From assembly GCA_029844215.1 (NCBI GenBank), contig CM056718.1, positions 84,928,764-84,992,763 on the forward strand: a stretch of DNA of 64,000 nt. The letters run 5' to 3'. A model generated the notes under the pieces. The model was not told where the DNA came from, did not search any database, and saw only the letters and a list, made by a program, of their open reading frames with translations. Within the stretch, counting starts at the first letter, position 1, and each line of letters begins with the position of its first letter. The translations under genes were made by a program, and so were the position numbers. Origin of the DNA: Przewalskia tangutica (lineage: Eukaryota; Streptophyta; Magnoliopsida; Solanales; Solanaceae). Shown here piece after piece: positions 11,130 through 23,900 of this stretch.

Positions 11130-11316
11130 AATCCTCGGAAAGTGTCTACAGACCGTATCTAGTAGAGTCTTGATTATCGGTGTGTTGTGCACCACAACAA
11201 TAATCAGGAGGCTATAGGATATTTAGGATTGGTTTCCATTCTTCTCATTCTGAGATCGTGCTTTAGAGCTGTGTTATAGGTTGGACCCCTCTAACGTATT
11301 CCTTTCTTATATGATT

Positions 11317-12590
11317 ATGCCTCGCGTAAGGCACCGGGCCCGAAGGGCAAAGCGGTAGGAGGCTGCTAGCGAGACACCCGAGTCACGAGGGCTCGAGGCC
11401 AGTCTATACGAGGCAGCGAGTTCTATGACGCCGCCCGGCCCAGCGAGACCACGGTACCACACCTCGCATCCCACGGCTGGGGCGGAGGTTAGGGTACAAG
11501 GAGATGGACTTTTGGCTAGAGTTGTGGCGAATCGAGGATAAATTTGGATCTGGCGATTCGGCTCGGCTCGATCGCGCGTGGTGCAGAAGCGAATAGTTTG
11601 AGGCTACGAGATTTCTTGAGTTGTAGCCGCGAGTTTTACTGGTCGGCGGAGGATGATCGCGAGGAGTTCATCCGTCATTCTGAAGGATTATGCGGGTGAT
11701 CAAGGCTTGGTAGTCTGTGACATTCGGTTCGCATCGGTGCGTGATACGCGATCGATTGGTTTGATTCATGGGAGCTTTCGGGAGAGCATGCACCTCCAGC
11801 AGTATGGGATGAGTTTTGAGCCTTTTCTCACACACTTCTTGCCTCGCGGATGAGGAGGGCACGGTGATAGATTCTTGTTGTTGAGGCGAGGAGGGCCTTG
11901 CGGTGAGGAGTACAATGTCGAGTTTGATTCTTTGGCTCGATATGTCCACTGCAGTAGCGAGAGATGGAGGGCCGGGTGCATCGCTATGTCATGGGCTAGA
12001 TGATTACATGGCGAGTCTTGTGCGGGTTTGTCCCTTGACCGAGCATGGACATAACCGTATCTGAGCTCGTGCACTAGGATGCGAGGCGTAGAGACCGCCG
12101 GGTAGAAGCGATATCAGCGGCAAAAAGAAGGCCAAGACGGCGGTTCTTTTGGTGGTTCTCGAGTGGCGGCATCGTGAAGTACATATTTTCACCACGGCCG
12201 GTATGAGCGCTCCTACCTCATTTAGTGCAGCCCGGGCGGTCGGGCGGTCGGGGCCCGGGACTTGATTTCGAGTAGCGAGGGTGCTAACTGTTCGAAGTGC
12301 GCTCGGTGTGCCCGTTGTGGTAGATACCATTCAGGAGCAGTACTCGGGAGCTGCTATACTTGTGGCGGCGGGGTCATTTCGCGAGTTTGTCAGGCGGCGG
12401 CGGTAGTAGGGCCCGGATCTCGGTGCATTGCGGCTTCTTCATCCCGGCGATTACTCGCCGGAGGCAAGGTACTCATGGACCAGCGGGTCGCGGCAGGTCG
12501 TGGCGGGTCGATTCTAGCGGTCCTCGAAACGCATTTATGCTTTGTCCGGTAAGCGGGATCGGAGGCCTCACGATGTCGTCGCGGTACCTT
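11317..12590 (+). pseudogene. gag: gag region of element A (many frameshifts)
   Basis: The capsid/nucleocapsid region, about 420 codons if repaired, a usual size for chromovirus gag. The start ATGCCTCGCG (11317) matches B (29147) and resembles N, H and Z. A conserved stretch near 11770-11850 (Gly-Ser-Phe-Arg-Glu-Ser-Met-His, then FEPFLTHFLP) aligns with H gag. A zinc knuckle is recognisable around 12310-12380 (Cys-Gly-Arg-Tyr-His-Ser-Gly, then Cys-Tyr-Thr-Cys-Gly), with the spacing disturbed by indels. An Arg-Gly-rich end follows (to about 12540). No single frame spans the gene. Gag and pol are probably one polyprotein in this family. Confidence 0.75.
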
Positions 12591-12599
12591 ATCAGTTTC

Positions 12600-12990
12600 T
12601 GGGTTTGTTGTGTATGATTTGTTAGATCGGGGTTCTACTCTGTTCTTTATTTCGCCCCTTGGTGCTAGTTGGATAGGGATAGAGCATGAGTAGCTTGACC
12701 ATTTCGAGGTAGGTACGCCATTGGGTGATTCGGTGGTAGCTCGGCGGGTATATAGAGCTTGTCTGTGACCATTTACGATCGTCGGACCCTGGCCGACTTG
12801 ATAGAGTTGGAGATGATTGACCGGCGTGATCATGGGGATGGATTGGCTAGCTTCTTGCTACGCCAATGTAGGCTGCAGAGAAAGTAATGCAGTTCCGATT
12901 TCTGAGGGCCGGTTGTTGAGTGGGAGAACGCGGTATCGTAGGGTAGGTTTATTTCCTACCTCGAGGCTAGGAAGATAGTGCGAAGGGTAT
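12600..12990 (+). pseudogene. pol: Aspartic protease region of A
   Basis: The retropepsin cuts the Gag-Pol polyprotein. The frame VYDLLDRGSTLFFISP (from 12610) contains the catalytic loop as DRGST (12625-12639), where the family usually has D-(S/P)-G-(A/S)-(T/S). Further on, ATCATGGGGATGGATTGGCT gives MGMDWL (about 12827-12845), the conserved motif at the end of the retropepsin domain in these elements. The frame is interrupted between the two motifs. The region continues into the linker before RT. Confidence 0.75.
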
Positions 12991-13008
12991 ATCTACCATC
13001 TCGTTCGG

Positions 13009-13880
13009 GTGTTTGATACTGAGGCTGCGGTAGCAGATTTTCCGTCAGTTCCAGTGGTCAGAGAGTTCCCAGACGTGTTTCCAGACGACCTCTCGGGTAT
13101 CCCTCCTGAGAGGGAGATTGAGTTTTGTATTGACATATTGCCAGACACTCGGCCTATTTCCATTCCGCCATACAGAATGGCACCTGCCGAGTTGAGAGAG
13201 TTGAAGGATCGGCAGGGATTTCTTTGGAGAAGGGCTTCATCGGGCCTAGTGTTTCTCCACAGGGCGCGGTATTGTTCGTGAAAAAGAAGGGCGGGGCAGC
13301 TGCGCATGTGTGTTGACTACTGAGCGGTGAACAAGGTCACCATTAAACGAATACCCCTTCCGAGATTGATGATTTGTTCGACGATTGCGGGCGCGAGATG
13401 TTTCTCAAGATTGATCTGCGTTCGGGCTATCATCGAATCTGAGTCGAGAGGTGGATGTCCACAGGGCGCATTCGGACCGATGCGGGCATTACGAAGTTGG
13501 TCATGTCTTTTGGGTTGACGATGCTCGTGGTATTCATGGATTTGATGAGCGAGTGTTCAAACCATTTTGGACACGTTTGTGATAGTGTTCATTGATGATA
13601 TCTTGGTTTATTCTCGCTCGAGGCGAGGAGCATGCGAACGAGGCTGTCTTGTGAGTTCTCGGGACCCGGTATTTGTCGCCAAGTTTTCCAAATGTGAGTT
13701 TTGGTTAACCGGTGGCTTTTCTTGGGCACATTATGGGTAGATGGTATTGGTAGATACGGCCAAGATCGAGGCGATCGGAGTTGGCCTAGAACCTACTACT
13801 CAACGAGAGGTTCGCGATTTTACGGGCCTTGCGAGGATATTATCGGTTCGTAGAAGTTTGCTTCTATCTGCACCTTTGAC
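13009..13880 (+). pseudogene. pol: Reverse transcriptase of A
   Basis: The RNA/DNA-dependent polymerase that copies the element RNA. The first 70 codons are open and typical: REFPDVFPDDLSGIPPEREI, then ISIPPYRMAPAEL (about 13168-13206). Further motifs in shifted frames are RMCVDY (about 13302), NKVTIKR (13329 on), FSRLICVRAI where KIDLRSGYHQ is expected (about 13405), VMSFGL (13501 on) and the catalytic FIDDILVYSR (FIDD at 13588-13599). At least five small indels or stops separate them, so the copy as read here is inactive. Confidence 0.88.
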
Positions 13881-13899
13881 TAGGTGACTCGGAAAGCGA

Positions 13900-14340
13900 C
13901 CAAGTTTGATGGTGATGCTTGTGGCGGGGTTTCGATTCTTTGAAAGAGAGGCGGCGCCGCCCGTTCTTACTCTTCCGGAGGTCGGATGGTTATGTCGTGT
14001 ATTGTGATCGTCGGGCATCGGGTTGGGATGTGTGTTGATGCGGCATGGCGGGGTGATAGCATATGCATCCGGCGGTGAAGAAACACGAGAGGAACTACCC
14101 ACCCATGATTTGGAGTTGGCGGTGTGATTCACGCTTTGAAGATCTGGAGGCACTATTTGTATGGGGTTCACGTGGATATTTTTACGCACCACAAGAGCCT
14201 CCGGTATATCTTGACGGCGGAGGAGTGAACTTACGGCGAGGCGGTGGTTAGAGTTGCTTATGGATTACGATGTTGATATCTGTACCACGGGAAGGCCAAT
14301 GTTGTGGCGGATGCTCTTAGTCGTAGGTCGATGGGAGCCT
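13900..14340 (+). pseudogene. pol: RNase H region of A
   Basis: RNase H removes the RNA template during reverse transcription. Recognisable pieces are YVVYCD (about 13990-14010, carrying the first catalytic Asp), VIAYA (14055 on), the conserved KKHERNYP (14075-14100), HAL(K)IW-like and HYLYGVHVD (about 14146-14175), and NVVADALSRR (14298-14330), which ends the domain in Ty3/gypsy pol. Pieces are in different frames because of small indels. Confidence 0.8.
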
Positions 14341-14479
14341 ATCGGATGTGCGGTAGAGAGGAGGGACATGGTTCGTGATTTGCATCGATTAGCAAGCCTT
14401 GGTGTCCGTTTGATTGATTCCGATAGCGGTGGGGTTAGAGTTCGCGAGGTTGCGAGTCTTCCATCGTCGAGGAGGTGAA

Positions 14480-15188
14480 GAGGCAACGGATTCGAGGATC
14501 GGCTTTGAGTCGATATCGTGATCTGACTCTTCGTGAGGGCGAGGGCCTTTTGAGGTAGTACGATGGGGTGCTAAGGTTTGAGGCGGTTGTGTGTCCCGGA
14601 TGTTTGAGACTTGGCGGCGAGTTCTTGGGAAGCACATAGCGCAGCGTTACTCTATCCGTCGGTCGACCAAGATGTACCACGACGCCTTAGATCGGTGTAT
14701 TGGTGGGATGGCTTGAAGAGGGCGTTGCGAGTTCGTAGCTCGATGCGTGTTGTCGGCGGTGAAGGTAGAGCACGGAGGCACGGTGGTTTATTCTGAGCGA
14801 TAGAGATCCCGACACGGAAGTGGGAGGTAATCAACATGGACTTCATCACGGGATTACCTCGCACTCGGAGAAACATGATTCTATATGGGTTATCGTCGAC
14901 GGTGTGAAATCAGCCACTTTCTTCCGTCCGGACGACTTTTGGTGAGGATTATGCGGACTTTACATCAGAGATCGTCGGTGCATGGAGTCCCTATTTCGAT
15001 CATATCGGACGGAGGAGCCCGATTCTGGCTAACTTACGGAGGTCCTTCGGAGGGGTTTAGGGGCGCGGTGAGCACAGTCTTGCATTTCATCCTGAACGAG
15101 CCAGACGGAAGAGCGCACTATCGGACTGCGAGGATATCTTTGCGAGCTGTGTTATTGACTTCCGATGGTAGTTGGGAGGATCATTTCT
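14480..15188 (+). pseudogene. pol: Integrase N-terminus and DDE core of A, cut by N
   Basis: Integrase joins the new DNA copy to the chromosome. The zinc-binding N-terminus is visible as EAHSAALLYPSV (14628 on) and VYWWDGLKR (14697 on). The core has INMDFITGLPRTRRNM (from about 14830, first catalytic Asp at 14839-14841), LHGVP(I)SIISDGGARF (14970-15030, second Asp at 15008-15010) and the third acidic residue at 15110-15112 in a damaged DGQAER-like motif. The frame ends at GSWEDH where minus-strand element N is inserted, and coding resumes at 24610 with LPLVEFAYNNSYHS. Confidence 0.88.
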
Positions 15189-18100
15189 TATCACGACCCG
15201 ATTAAGGGCCGTGGTAGTGCCACCGGGCACCTAGTGATACAACATGTCAGTAATCAGCGGAACATAAAACAATACAAGACATATTATAAAATATGAAACA
15301 ATAATCTGAGAAAAAACTTGCCTTGCGGCATATATATATATAACAACTTTTTCCAACATGAACAGTTTTAATCCTTTTTACAAACCCTGCCCACAACAGT
15401 ACTACAGACCTCTAGGAAATGATACGACAACAATGGCGGGACGGGGCCCGCCATACCACGAATGTAAACACCTACAACAGGGGACTATACGGCTGATAAG
15501 CCTCGGAGAAAGCGGAGCTTTCCCACATGGCTGTGACCCTAAGGCGAGGATCAATGGCGGTGTACCTTTACTGCGGCATGAGCGCGGCCCGAAGAAGTCG
15601 ATCTGACAGTGCAGTATGTGAAACTAAAAATCGTAAATGAAATCATAATAGTCTATAAAGCGGGAGACATGTATGATAACCAAACTACGATTCACAATAA
15701 TAGCGATCATGTCAAGTCGGGGACTCGCGCCTCAAGTCATCACTCAAATATAACAATGGGTCTCACGCCCAACATCAATCATGCGTGGAATACCTTCCTC
15801 ACTGCGATTTATGATATAACGGCACAAGGAACACACGAACACGGGTCCCACGTGCCATAATAACTGCGTGCGGGGTAAATGCGAAGGCATAGCGACTACT
15901 AACACCCACAGTACCAACAAGGTCATGAAGCGTATCATAAGATCTGTCTGAACCGCCACATGATCAAAGCGACCACTTGCGCGATATCTAATGTGCGCGT
16001 CTAGCCACAGAACTTCCCGCGACTCGCGTAGGCCAATCAGATCGGCCGCGTGAGGTATAACCCGCGTCGAGGTAGCTACTCCCGGCGTCTGGACTCGCCG
16101 TCCGCGTAGCGCAAGGACCGCGTGACCACAAGGCGCGTCTAACACGGAACTTCCGCGATTCGCGCCGGCCCCTGGACCGCGTAGGTAGTCTCGAATCATA
16201 GGTCCGTCGACGCTGAGTCTACCCGCGTCGGAGGCGGCAACCCGGAATCATCTCGAGATGAGTCTTTGTATAATACTATCATAACGACTTATCGTTAAAC
16301 AACATAAGCAATGACAAAGGAAAAACCCCTTTACACAAACATCACAAGATACTAACACACGTAGCGTCTAGCATGTTTACTTATCAAATCAACAAGAAGG
16401 TATTACAAGGCTATCACCCAACAAAATCAAGTTATACACGCGGTACTTTCCACTATATGCTAACAAGTTCGGGGTTTTATCCCCAAAGTACTTCATACAT
16501 TAACTCTTTAAAAGATCGTTACTTTCACAAAAGTCACACAATACGTAGTATATGAAAATATAGTGATTATCTTTTGAAGTAAATCAAAACACTTCTCTTT
16601 GTAAAACTCAAGATGACATTATTTTCCAAACGTCAAGTTTGCCTAATTTCAAATGTTCATGTTTCTTATTTAGAAAGGTTTAGTAGTTCATAGTCTTATT
16701 CATTTAAGAATATAATTCTCTTTTAAACTAAGCGAGAAACATAAGTCTTATGTGAGTAGGATATTCTTGTTTACAACAATCTTATTACAATGACCGTGAT
16801 CTAGGAAATATCATTTTGTCTCATCTTAGCTTATGCGGATGGAAGTTTCTCTTGGTTTTAATAATACTTAATCTGTCAAAACATTTCCTTTTATTAACTA
16901 TTGCGATGGTTTGTCGATACACGTTCGATTTCCAAAATCGATAAAACATTCTTAAGGCGTTATACCTAACTTTCCATAAAGCTAGTATAACTCTTAAGTT
17001 TTCAAAACAAATCAAGTATTACTTCTTCTCTCAAAATGATTCAAAACTCTTTTGAAATACTTGAGTTCTTTATTAACACATAACAAGCGATTATAGTTCA
17101 AATCGATTACCTTTTAAAAACCACATGTATTTTCTTACCAACATAAAGCCGTTATAACTAACTTCCCATAAAGCCGTTATAACGCTTTATGTTTACACCA
17201 ATCAAATACATTTAGTACGTATGCGTCTCTGTACTACATAGTTCACACATATCATGCTAGAAGAGATAGGAAGAGGTTCACATACCTCGCGGCAGTATCG
17301 ACTAATGGCAAAAGCGCTCAGTACTCCCAGTATGGCTACTCCTAAAGCCAAGTAGAGCGCGCCACGTAGTACTTGACCTATAAGGCCACAGCGACATTAA
17401 CATTAAGATCTTATCGTAGAACATTCTCTGAAAATTCGCGACACCTCCCCACATGGCGTAACTCTCCTCTCTCGGGGCGGCTACGAGCCAACCAGGGGTT
17501 ATACATCTAACGACGGGTAAAATTCTACTCACGATTACTACACAAGTCTCATGTCTGATTCGATTCGATTCTTGGGCTTAAGTCAAAAGACATTGCCAAC
17601 TAACCACGTTCGATTCTATATATAGTATACTTTAACTATATATTCTAACAACATGTAATTTCCAATTACAATAGAGGACAAGATATTTACCTCGATAAGC
17701 CCGTAATTATCAAGTATAAAGTCGATCCAGGCAATCGTTTAGCTCGACTCGGCGCTCCAACCCGCTCTAAACCACCCTTAGAAGTTCTAACCAACTTACA
17801 CAATACTCAGCGGACTATGGAGATTTTCCTAGGGTTTCGGTTTGTAGTGTGGGAAGTATAATAGTAATTCCGGGATTTTCGTATAGGTATAACCATAGAA
17901 TACTAAAAGGTATAAGGCTAAGGTAAATTGGGCATTATAACAATACTCTAGAGAGTATTTCTACACCACTGAGGGGGTATTATCTAAAGCAACTAGGCTA
18001 GGGGTACACTCTCGGCTAGCACCCACAGAGGGTGCTCTCGACCTGAGGGAGGGCGAGAATCATAAGGAAGGGAGGAGGATTCGAACACTTAGGAAATATT

Positions 18101-18818
18101 TAGGATGAAGAAGTTCATCAAAGGAGAGGGGTATTTATAGCACAAGCCAAGGCCAACCAATGGCGAGATCTAGCCAAGTGTATAGCAAGTGTAAGGCCAA
18201 GATATGCCCAGTGCCCCACAGACCCTACTCCTTAAAACCTCACAAAATATCTACACAAATATCATCCAAGACTTGCTCATCGATCGCCCTAACGCCTTCA
18301 AGTCCACGAGAGGGTGCCAAGTGGTGCCCTCTCGTTGGGCCAAAACCTATCGTCTCTCGGAAAAATCCATAAAAATACTAAATGACATAGCGTAATTTAC
18401 CGCCCATGAAGTTAGGTAGAGCGTTTAGTCGAACGACTCTAGCAGGGTGTTGTGCACAAATGCCATTCGGCGAGCCACTGGCGGGGTGACACGTGTCACC
18501 CTCTATTGGCCCAAAATAAAACATCTTCGAAAATATCCACAATGGCCAAAATCTCGAAAACAAAGTGGGCCCAGCAAAGCCAGTAAATTTCTCCGTGGGC
18601 CCACGTGACCATTTAAAATAAAATTCCATAATTCTCTAATATTCCGGGAAGTCCGAATACCAAATCTGGGAATCAATTCCCATTAACGAACCTTTTTCCT
18701 TCACAAAACGGAAACTTTTCCGTGGAAAAATCGCCTCTTTCTTCCTTTCCAATCTTTACATGCGTATTCTCGCATGCGTCGTCCTCGCATACATACCCTG
18801 GAACTACGGGGTATAACA
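15189..18818 (-). repeat. N 3' LTR
   Basis: Plus-strand edges are TATCACGACCCG (damaged TGTCACGACCC) and ACGGGGTATAACA. It holds a reverse TATA box (18132-18139), the 18-bp palindrome at 18484-18501 and a G-box (18602-18607). The hairpin series is at the low-coordinate end (about 15195-15600). No gene is present. Confidence 0.85.
18484..18501. promoter_or_regulatory. 18-bp palindrome with G-box core (N 3' LTR)
   Basis: GGGTGACACGTGTCACCC is a perfect palindrome. It contains CACGTG and, on both strands, ACGTGTC, which matches the ABA-response element core ACGTG(G/T)C. An identical copy is at 24279-24296. Confidence 0.7.
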
Positions 18819-20285
18819 TTCTTCCCCCCTTAGAAACATTCGTCTCGAATGTTCATTCTAAGTCTCAAAACATACGTGCGCCAGTATAGTCTTCACTCGT
18901 ATACTTACGAAACAATCCTGCCATACACGGCCCTGAGAAAATACCTGCGCAACATACTTATATCCAAGTCTACGAGGAAACACCTCTAACATCACCACAA
19001 ATAATACCACTGTTGTCACTTTGCGCGAGCCTAGCTCGACGACCCAACAAATGGTGCCGGGCTGCGTCACGATCACGAAGGTATCGTGCGCTCGAACCAC
19101 TTACCACATTTACGATCTGCTTTAGTTTCCAAAACTCGGGGTTACTATCTCTTTACGTGGGCATCATTAACTGGGACCATTCTGGATGGATCTTCGATAC
19201 TTTTCCGAACATAACCCTACGAAAGTTCGGACGTCCGCCTCCTAAGTCGGACGGCAAAGCTAACATATAGGCAACTGGCCCATTCTTCATATGAACTCTT
19301 AAGGCCCAAGTAACTCGGGCTAAGTTCATACATTTCCAAAACTCGTCACACCTGTCCGGTGGTACTTTCAAGAAGACCGACCGTCGGCACGAACTCTGGC
19401 GTCGTCACCGATCATCCGCACGATTCCTGCAGCTGCGAACTTCTTCTAGACAAGCTTCACTATCCGATCTGTGGAACAAGTGAACCAACTATCTGAACCA
19501 CCGCCAACATCGAACCAATCGGCCGGCAACTTACACTTCCGCCCTGCAAGTCTTCATAAGGCGACATCCGAACCGAAATGGTAGCTCAAACGCTCCTCCA
19601 CAGAGACAACAATCCTCACAACTACCCGCGAAATCCACGCGCGGCGAGGCGAATGCGGTCTGAGACTCACTGAGTCCTTAACCTGCTGGTAAAACTTCCG
19701 AAACAAAAGCAGTAGTAACACAGGCTCCACTGCGCCATAAGGTGAAGGTAGGCACCGTGCAGCCTTACAACCTTTACGATAAATCAACATCGCTGCCGAG
19801 TGAGCGGTCGGCCGAAGAACACGATGGGCTGCCCCGTCGACCGACCACCGGTCGAGCGCGTCCACGAACTTCGTCGTTGGTTAACTAAACTTGGGCCTAG
19901 CACCCTCGTGACCCTACCACAGGCGGGACCACGCACAGACCCGCGCCCGCCATACATGCCGCGGGTTGACTGCAACGTGGCCTCGGCCCGACCGGCAACG
20001 CCGCAATACTAGCTCCGATCGGAACAATCTCACTAATCACGTTACGAAAACCTAGCGGTCTTCTTAGCTCAACCACCCTCTTCATTTCACACTACTTAGG
20101 GACTATCCCCAAACCACGACTCACGTGCACTATGCACTCTATAAAGTCAAACATAATATCGTCTTTTACTCGAGATGGCTTTACCTCTAAGGTCTCTACG
20201 TATAAAGCTCTAAGGCTCACACTTTCTCTATCCTCCAAAATCTTACTCGGGTAACCCACCGATTTCTAATCACAACTAACACCTG
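18819..20285 (-). other. N post-gag tail, palindrome and purine tract
   Basis: Begins beside the LTR with the purine tract (18819-18833 on the minus strand) and the inverted repeat AACATTCG/CGAATGTT (18835-18853). The part near 19855-19925 matches the tails of B, C, E and H (reverse of the segment naming the region around 30840-30920). It is about 1.5 kb, longer than in B or C. I see no credible coding frame. Confidence 0.6.
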
Positions 20286-20758
20286 CTATCGAACATAGCA
20301 CTTAAGGTATACTCGCTTGAAAGTTCCGAAGGACCTTGCTGCTCTGGCCTCTTCTGTCGCCTTGGTTAACCCGTCGATCTCTACGTTTTTTCTGCTGTAC
20401 ATAAGCCGCATACGTGCCATGCTCAACCAATGAAGAATTACTCTTGCACAACCCTTTCTTAGGTAGTCATCAAGACTCGTGGTACATCGGTATAATCTCT
20501 GGTAGCCAAATCCATGGCTAATGTGGTCGCCTCTTTGCAATCTACATTCTCTGTTCTCGATGCGTGGGCGAAGGTTCAAATATCATGACCGCAGGAAGCT
20601 GCCGTCGCCGTGCTAAACTCATTGGGGCTAGTAACGTCGCGAAATCCCGAATGAAGCACTACCTAGGTAATGATTGGGCTGTGCCCTCGCAACCCTCGTA
20701 TTCTACTCGCGGCTCCTCGGCGCCTTGCCCTCTGGGCGGGTTGCCTACGCGGAGGCAT
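20286..20758 (-). pseudogene. gag: gag remnant of element N
   Basis: ATG at 20756-20758 in the shared context CTATGCCTCC, then Arg-rich start codons as in H and B. The low-coordinate end keeps the stretch that in H reads RTAGSFGDFRGG (here around 20320-20360), preceded by the Arg/Asn-rich segment. The middle of gag is deleted (the H copy needs about 900 bp for the same span) and the zinc knuckle is missing. It cannot make a working Gag, so N would need Gag as well as Pol from another element if it moved in this form. Confidence 0.6.
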
Positions 20759-20940
20759 AGCGGTAAGGAAAGAAATACGTTTAGAGGTCGACTTAAAACA
20801 CTCTAAGGCCGCGACCTCAGTGAGAAGAATAGAAACCAATCCTAAATATCCTATAGCCTCACGATTATTGGCGTGGTGCACAACACACCGATAATCAAGA
20901 CTCTCGGATACGATGCAGTAGACACTTTCCGAGGATTAAG

Positions 20941-20954
20941 CGCTCACGATACCA
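20941..20954 (-). other. N primer-binding site (altered)
   Basis: The minus strand reads TGGTATCGTGAGCG, compared with TGGTATCAGAGCAG. It is five bases from the LTR edge (TGTCACGACC at 20959). The changes fall at the CAG and AGCAG positions, as elsewhere in the window. Confidence 0.7.
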
Positions 20955-20958
20955 CTTT

Positions 20959-23900
20959 TGTCACGACCGATTCGGGCGTGGTAGTGCCTTACCCCGGGCA
21001 CCCTAGTGATACAACATCAGAGTAATCAGTGGAACATAAAACAATACAAGACATCTTATAAAATATGAAACAATAATCGAGAAAAACTTGCCTTTGGCGT
21101 ATATATATATAACAACTTTTTCCAACATGAGCAGTTTTAATCCTTTTACAAACCACACTTGTGATTACTCAAACCTCAGGAAATGATACGACAACAATGG
21201 CGGACAGGCCCCGCCATACCACGAATGTAAACACTGACAACAGGGGACTATACGGCTGATAAGCCTCGGAGAAAGCGGAGCTTTCCATGTATTGGCTGTG
21301 ACCCTAAGGCGAGGATCAATGGCGGTGTACCTTTACTGCGGCGTGAGCGCGGCCCGAAGGAGGTCGATCTGGCAGTGCAGAGTATGTGAAACTAAAAATC
21401 GTAAATGAAATCATAATAGTCTATAAAGCGGGAGACATGTATGATAACCAAACTACGATTCACAATAATAGCGATCGTGTCAAGTCGGGGACTCGCGCCT
21501 CAAGTCATCACTCAAATATAACAATGGGTCTCACGCCACAACATCAATCATGCGTGGAATACCTTCGCCAGCTGGCGATTTATGATATAACACCAAGGAA
21601 CACACGCGAACACGAGTCCCACGTGCCATAATAACACGTCTGAGGTAAATGCGAAGGCATAGCCGACTACTAACACCCAGTACCAACAAGGTCATGAAGC
21701 GTATCATAAGATCTGTCTAGGCCGCCACGTGATCAAAGCGACCACTTGCGCGGTATCTAATGTGCGCGTCTAGCCACAGAACTTCCGCGACTCGCGTAGG
21801 CCAATCAGATCGGCCGCGTGAGGTATAACCCGCATCGGTAGCTACTCCCGGCGGCGTCTGGACTCGCCGTCCGCGTAGCCACAAGGACGCGTGACCACAA
21901 GCGCGTCTAACACGGAACTTCCGCGATTCGCGCATAGGCCCTGGACCGCGTAGGGTAGTCTCGAATCATAGGTCCATCGACCGCTGAGTCTACCCGCGTG
22001 GAGGCGACTTAACCCGGAATCATCTCGAGATGAGTCTGTATAATACTATCATAACGACTTATCGTTAAACAACATAAGCACAACAAAGGAAAAACCCTTT
22101 ACACAAACATCACAAGATACTAACACGTAGCATCCTAGCATGTTTACTTATCAAATCAACAAGAAGGTATTACAAGGCTATCACCAACCAACAAAATCAA
22201 GTTATACACACGGTACTTTCCACTATATGCTAACAAGTTCGGGTTTTATCCCCAAAGTACTTCATACATTAACTCTTTAAAAGATCGTTACTTTCACAAA
22301 AGTCACACAATACCGTAGTATATGAAAATATAGTGATTATCTTTTGAAGTAAATCAAAACACTTCTCTTTGTAAAACTCCGATATAACATTATTTTCCAA
22401 GCGTCAAGTTTGCCTAATTTCAAATGTTCATGTTTCTTATTTAGAAAGGTTTAAGTAGTTCATAGTCTTATTCATTTAAGAATATAATTCTCTTTTAAAC
22501 TAAGCGAGAAACATAAGTCTTATGTGTGAGTAGGATATTCTTGTTTACAACAATCTTATTACAATGACCATGATCTAGGAAATATCATTTTGTCTCATCT
22601 TAGCTTACATGCGGATGGAAGTTTCTCTTGGTTTTAATAATACTTAATCTGTCAAAACATTTCCTTTTATTAGCATTTGCGGTGGTTTGTCGATACACAT
22701 TCGATTTCCAAAATCGATAAAACATTCTTAAGGCGTTATACCTAACTTTCCATAAAGCTAGTATAACTCTTAAGTTTTCAAAACAAATCAAGTATTACTT
22801 AACTTCTCTCAAAATGATTCAAAACTCTTTTGAAATACTTGAGTTCTTTATTAACACATAACAAGCGGTTATAGTTCAAATCGATTACCTTTTAAAAACC
22901 ACATGTATTTTCTTACCAACATAAAGCCGTTATAACCAACTTCCCATAAAGCGTTATAACGCTTTTATGTTTTACACCAATCAAATACATTTAGTACGTA
23001 TGCGTCTGCGTACTACATAGTTCACATATCATGCTAGAAGAGATAGGAAGAGGTTCACATACCTCGCGACGAGTATCGACTAATGGCAAAAGCGCTCAGT
23101 ACTCCCAGTATCGGCTACTCCTAAAGCCAAGTAGAACGCGCCACACGTAGTACTTGACCTATAAGGCCACAAGGCGCTTATTAACATTAAGATCTTATCG
23201 TAGAACATTCTCTGAGAAAATTGGCGCCACATGCAACAGCGTAACTCTCCTCTCTCACTGGCTACCAAGCCAACCAGGGGTTATACATCTAACCCGAGCG
23301 GGTACAATTCTACTCACAATTACTACACAAGTCTCATGTCTGATTCGATTCGATTCTTGAGCTTAAGTCAAAGACATTGCCAACTAACCACGTTGATTCT
23401 ATATATAGTATACTTTAACTATATATTCTAACAACATGTAATTTCAATTACAATAGAGGACAAGATATTTACCTCGATAAGCCCATAATTATCCAAGTAT
23501 AAAGTCGATCTGGGCAATCGTTTAGCTCGACTCAGGCGCTCGACCCGCTCTAAACCACCCTTAGAAGTTCTAACCAACTTCTACACAATACTCAACGGAC
23601 TATGGAGATTTTCATAGGGTTTCTGTTTTGTGAATGACGGGATGTATTATAGTATATATGTGCTTTTATTATAGGTATAACATTAGAATACTACAAGGTA
23701 TCTGGCTAAGGTAATTTGGGCATTATAACAATACTCTGAGAGTATTTCTACACCACAAGGGGTATTATACGAAAGCAACTAGGCTAGGGGGTACACTCTC
23801 GGCTAGCACCCACAGAGGGGGTGCTCTCGACCCTGAGGAGGGGCGAGAACCATAAGGAAGGGAGGAGGATTAACACTTAGGAAATATTTAGGATGAAGAA

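Larger units (their letters stand above)
9733..11316 (+). other. Putative leader intron of A
   Basis: The donor-like AGAAG|GTATGTG (9733) recurs at the same LTR position in B, C, E, N, H and Z. The acceptor side before the gag ATG (11317) keeps CTAAC (11291-11295, branch-point-like) and a pyrimidine run, but the AG is not seen here (the sequence reads CTTATATGATT). C and F keep CAG two bases before ATG. If spliced, the intron would remove the primer-binding site. Confidence 0.4.
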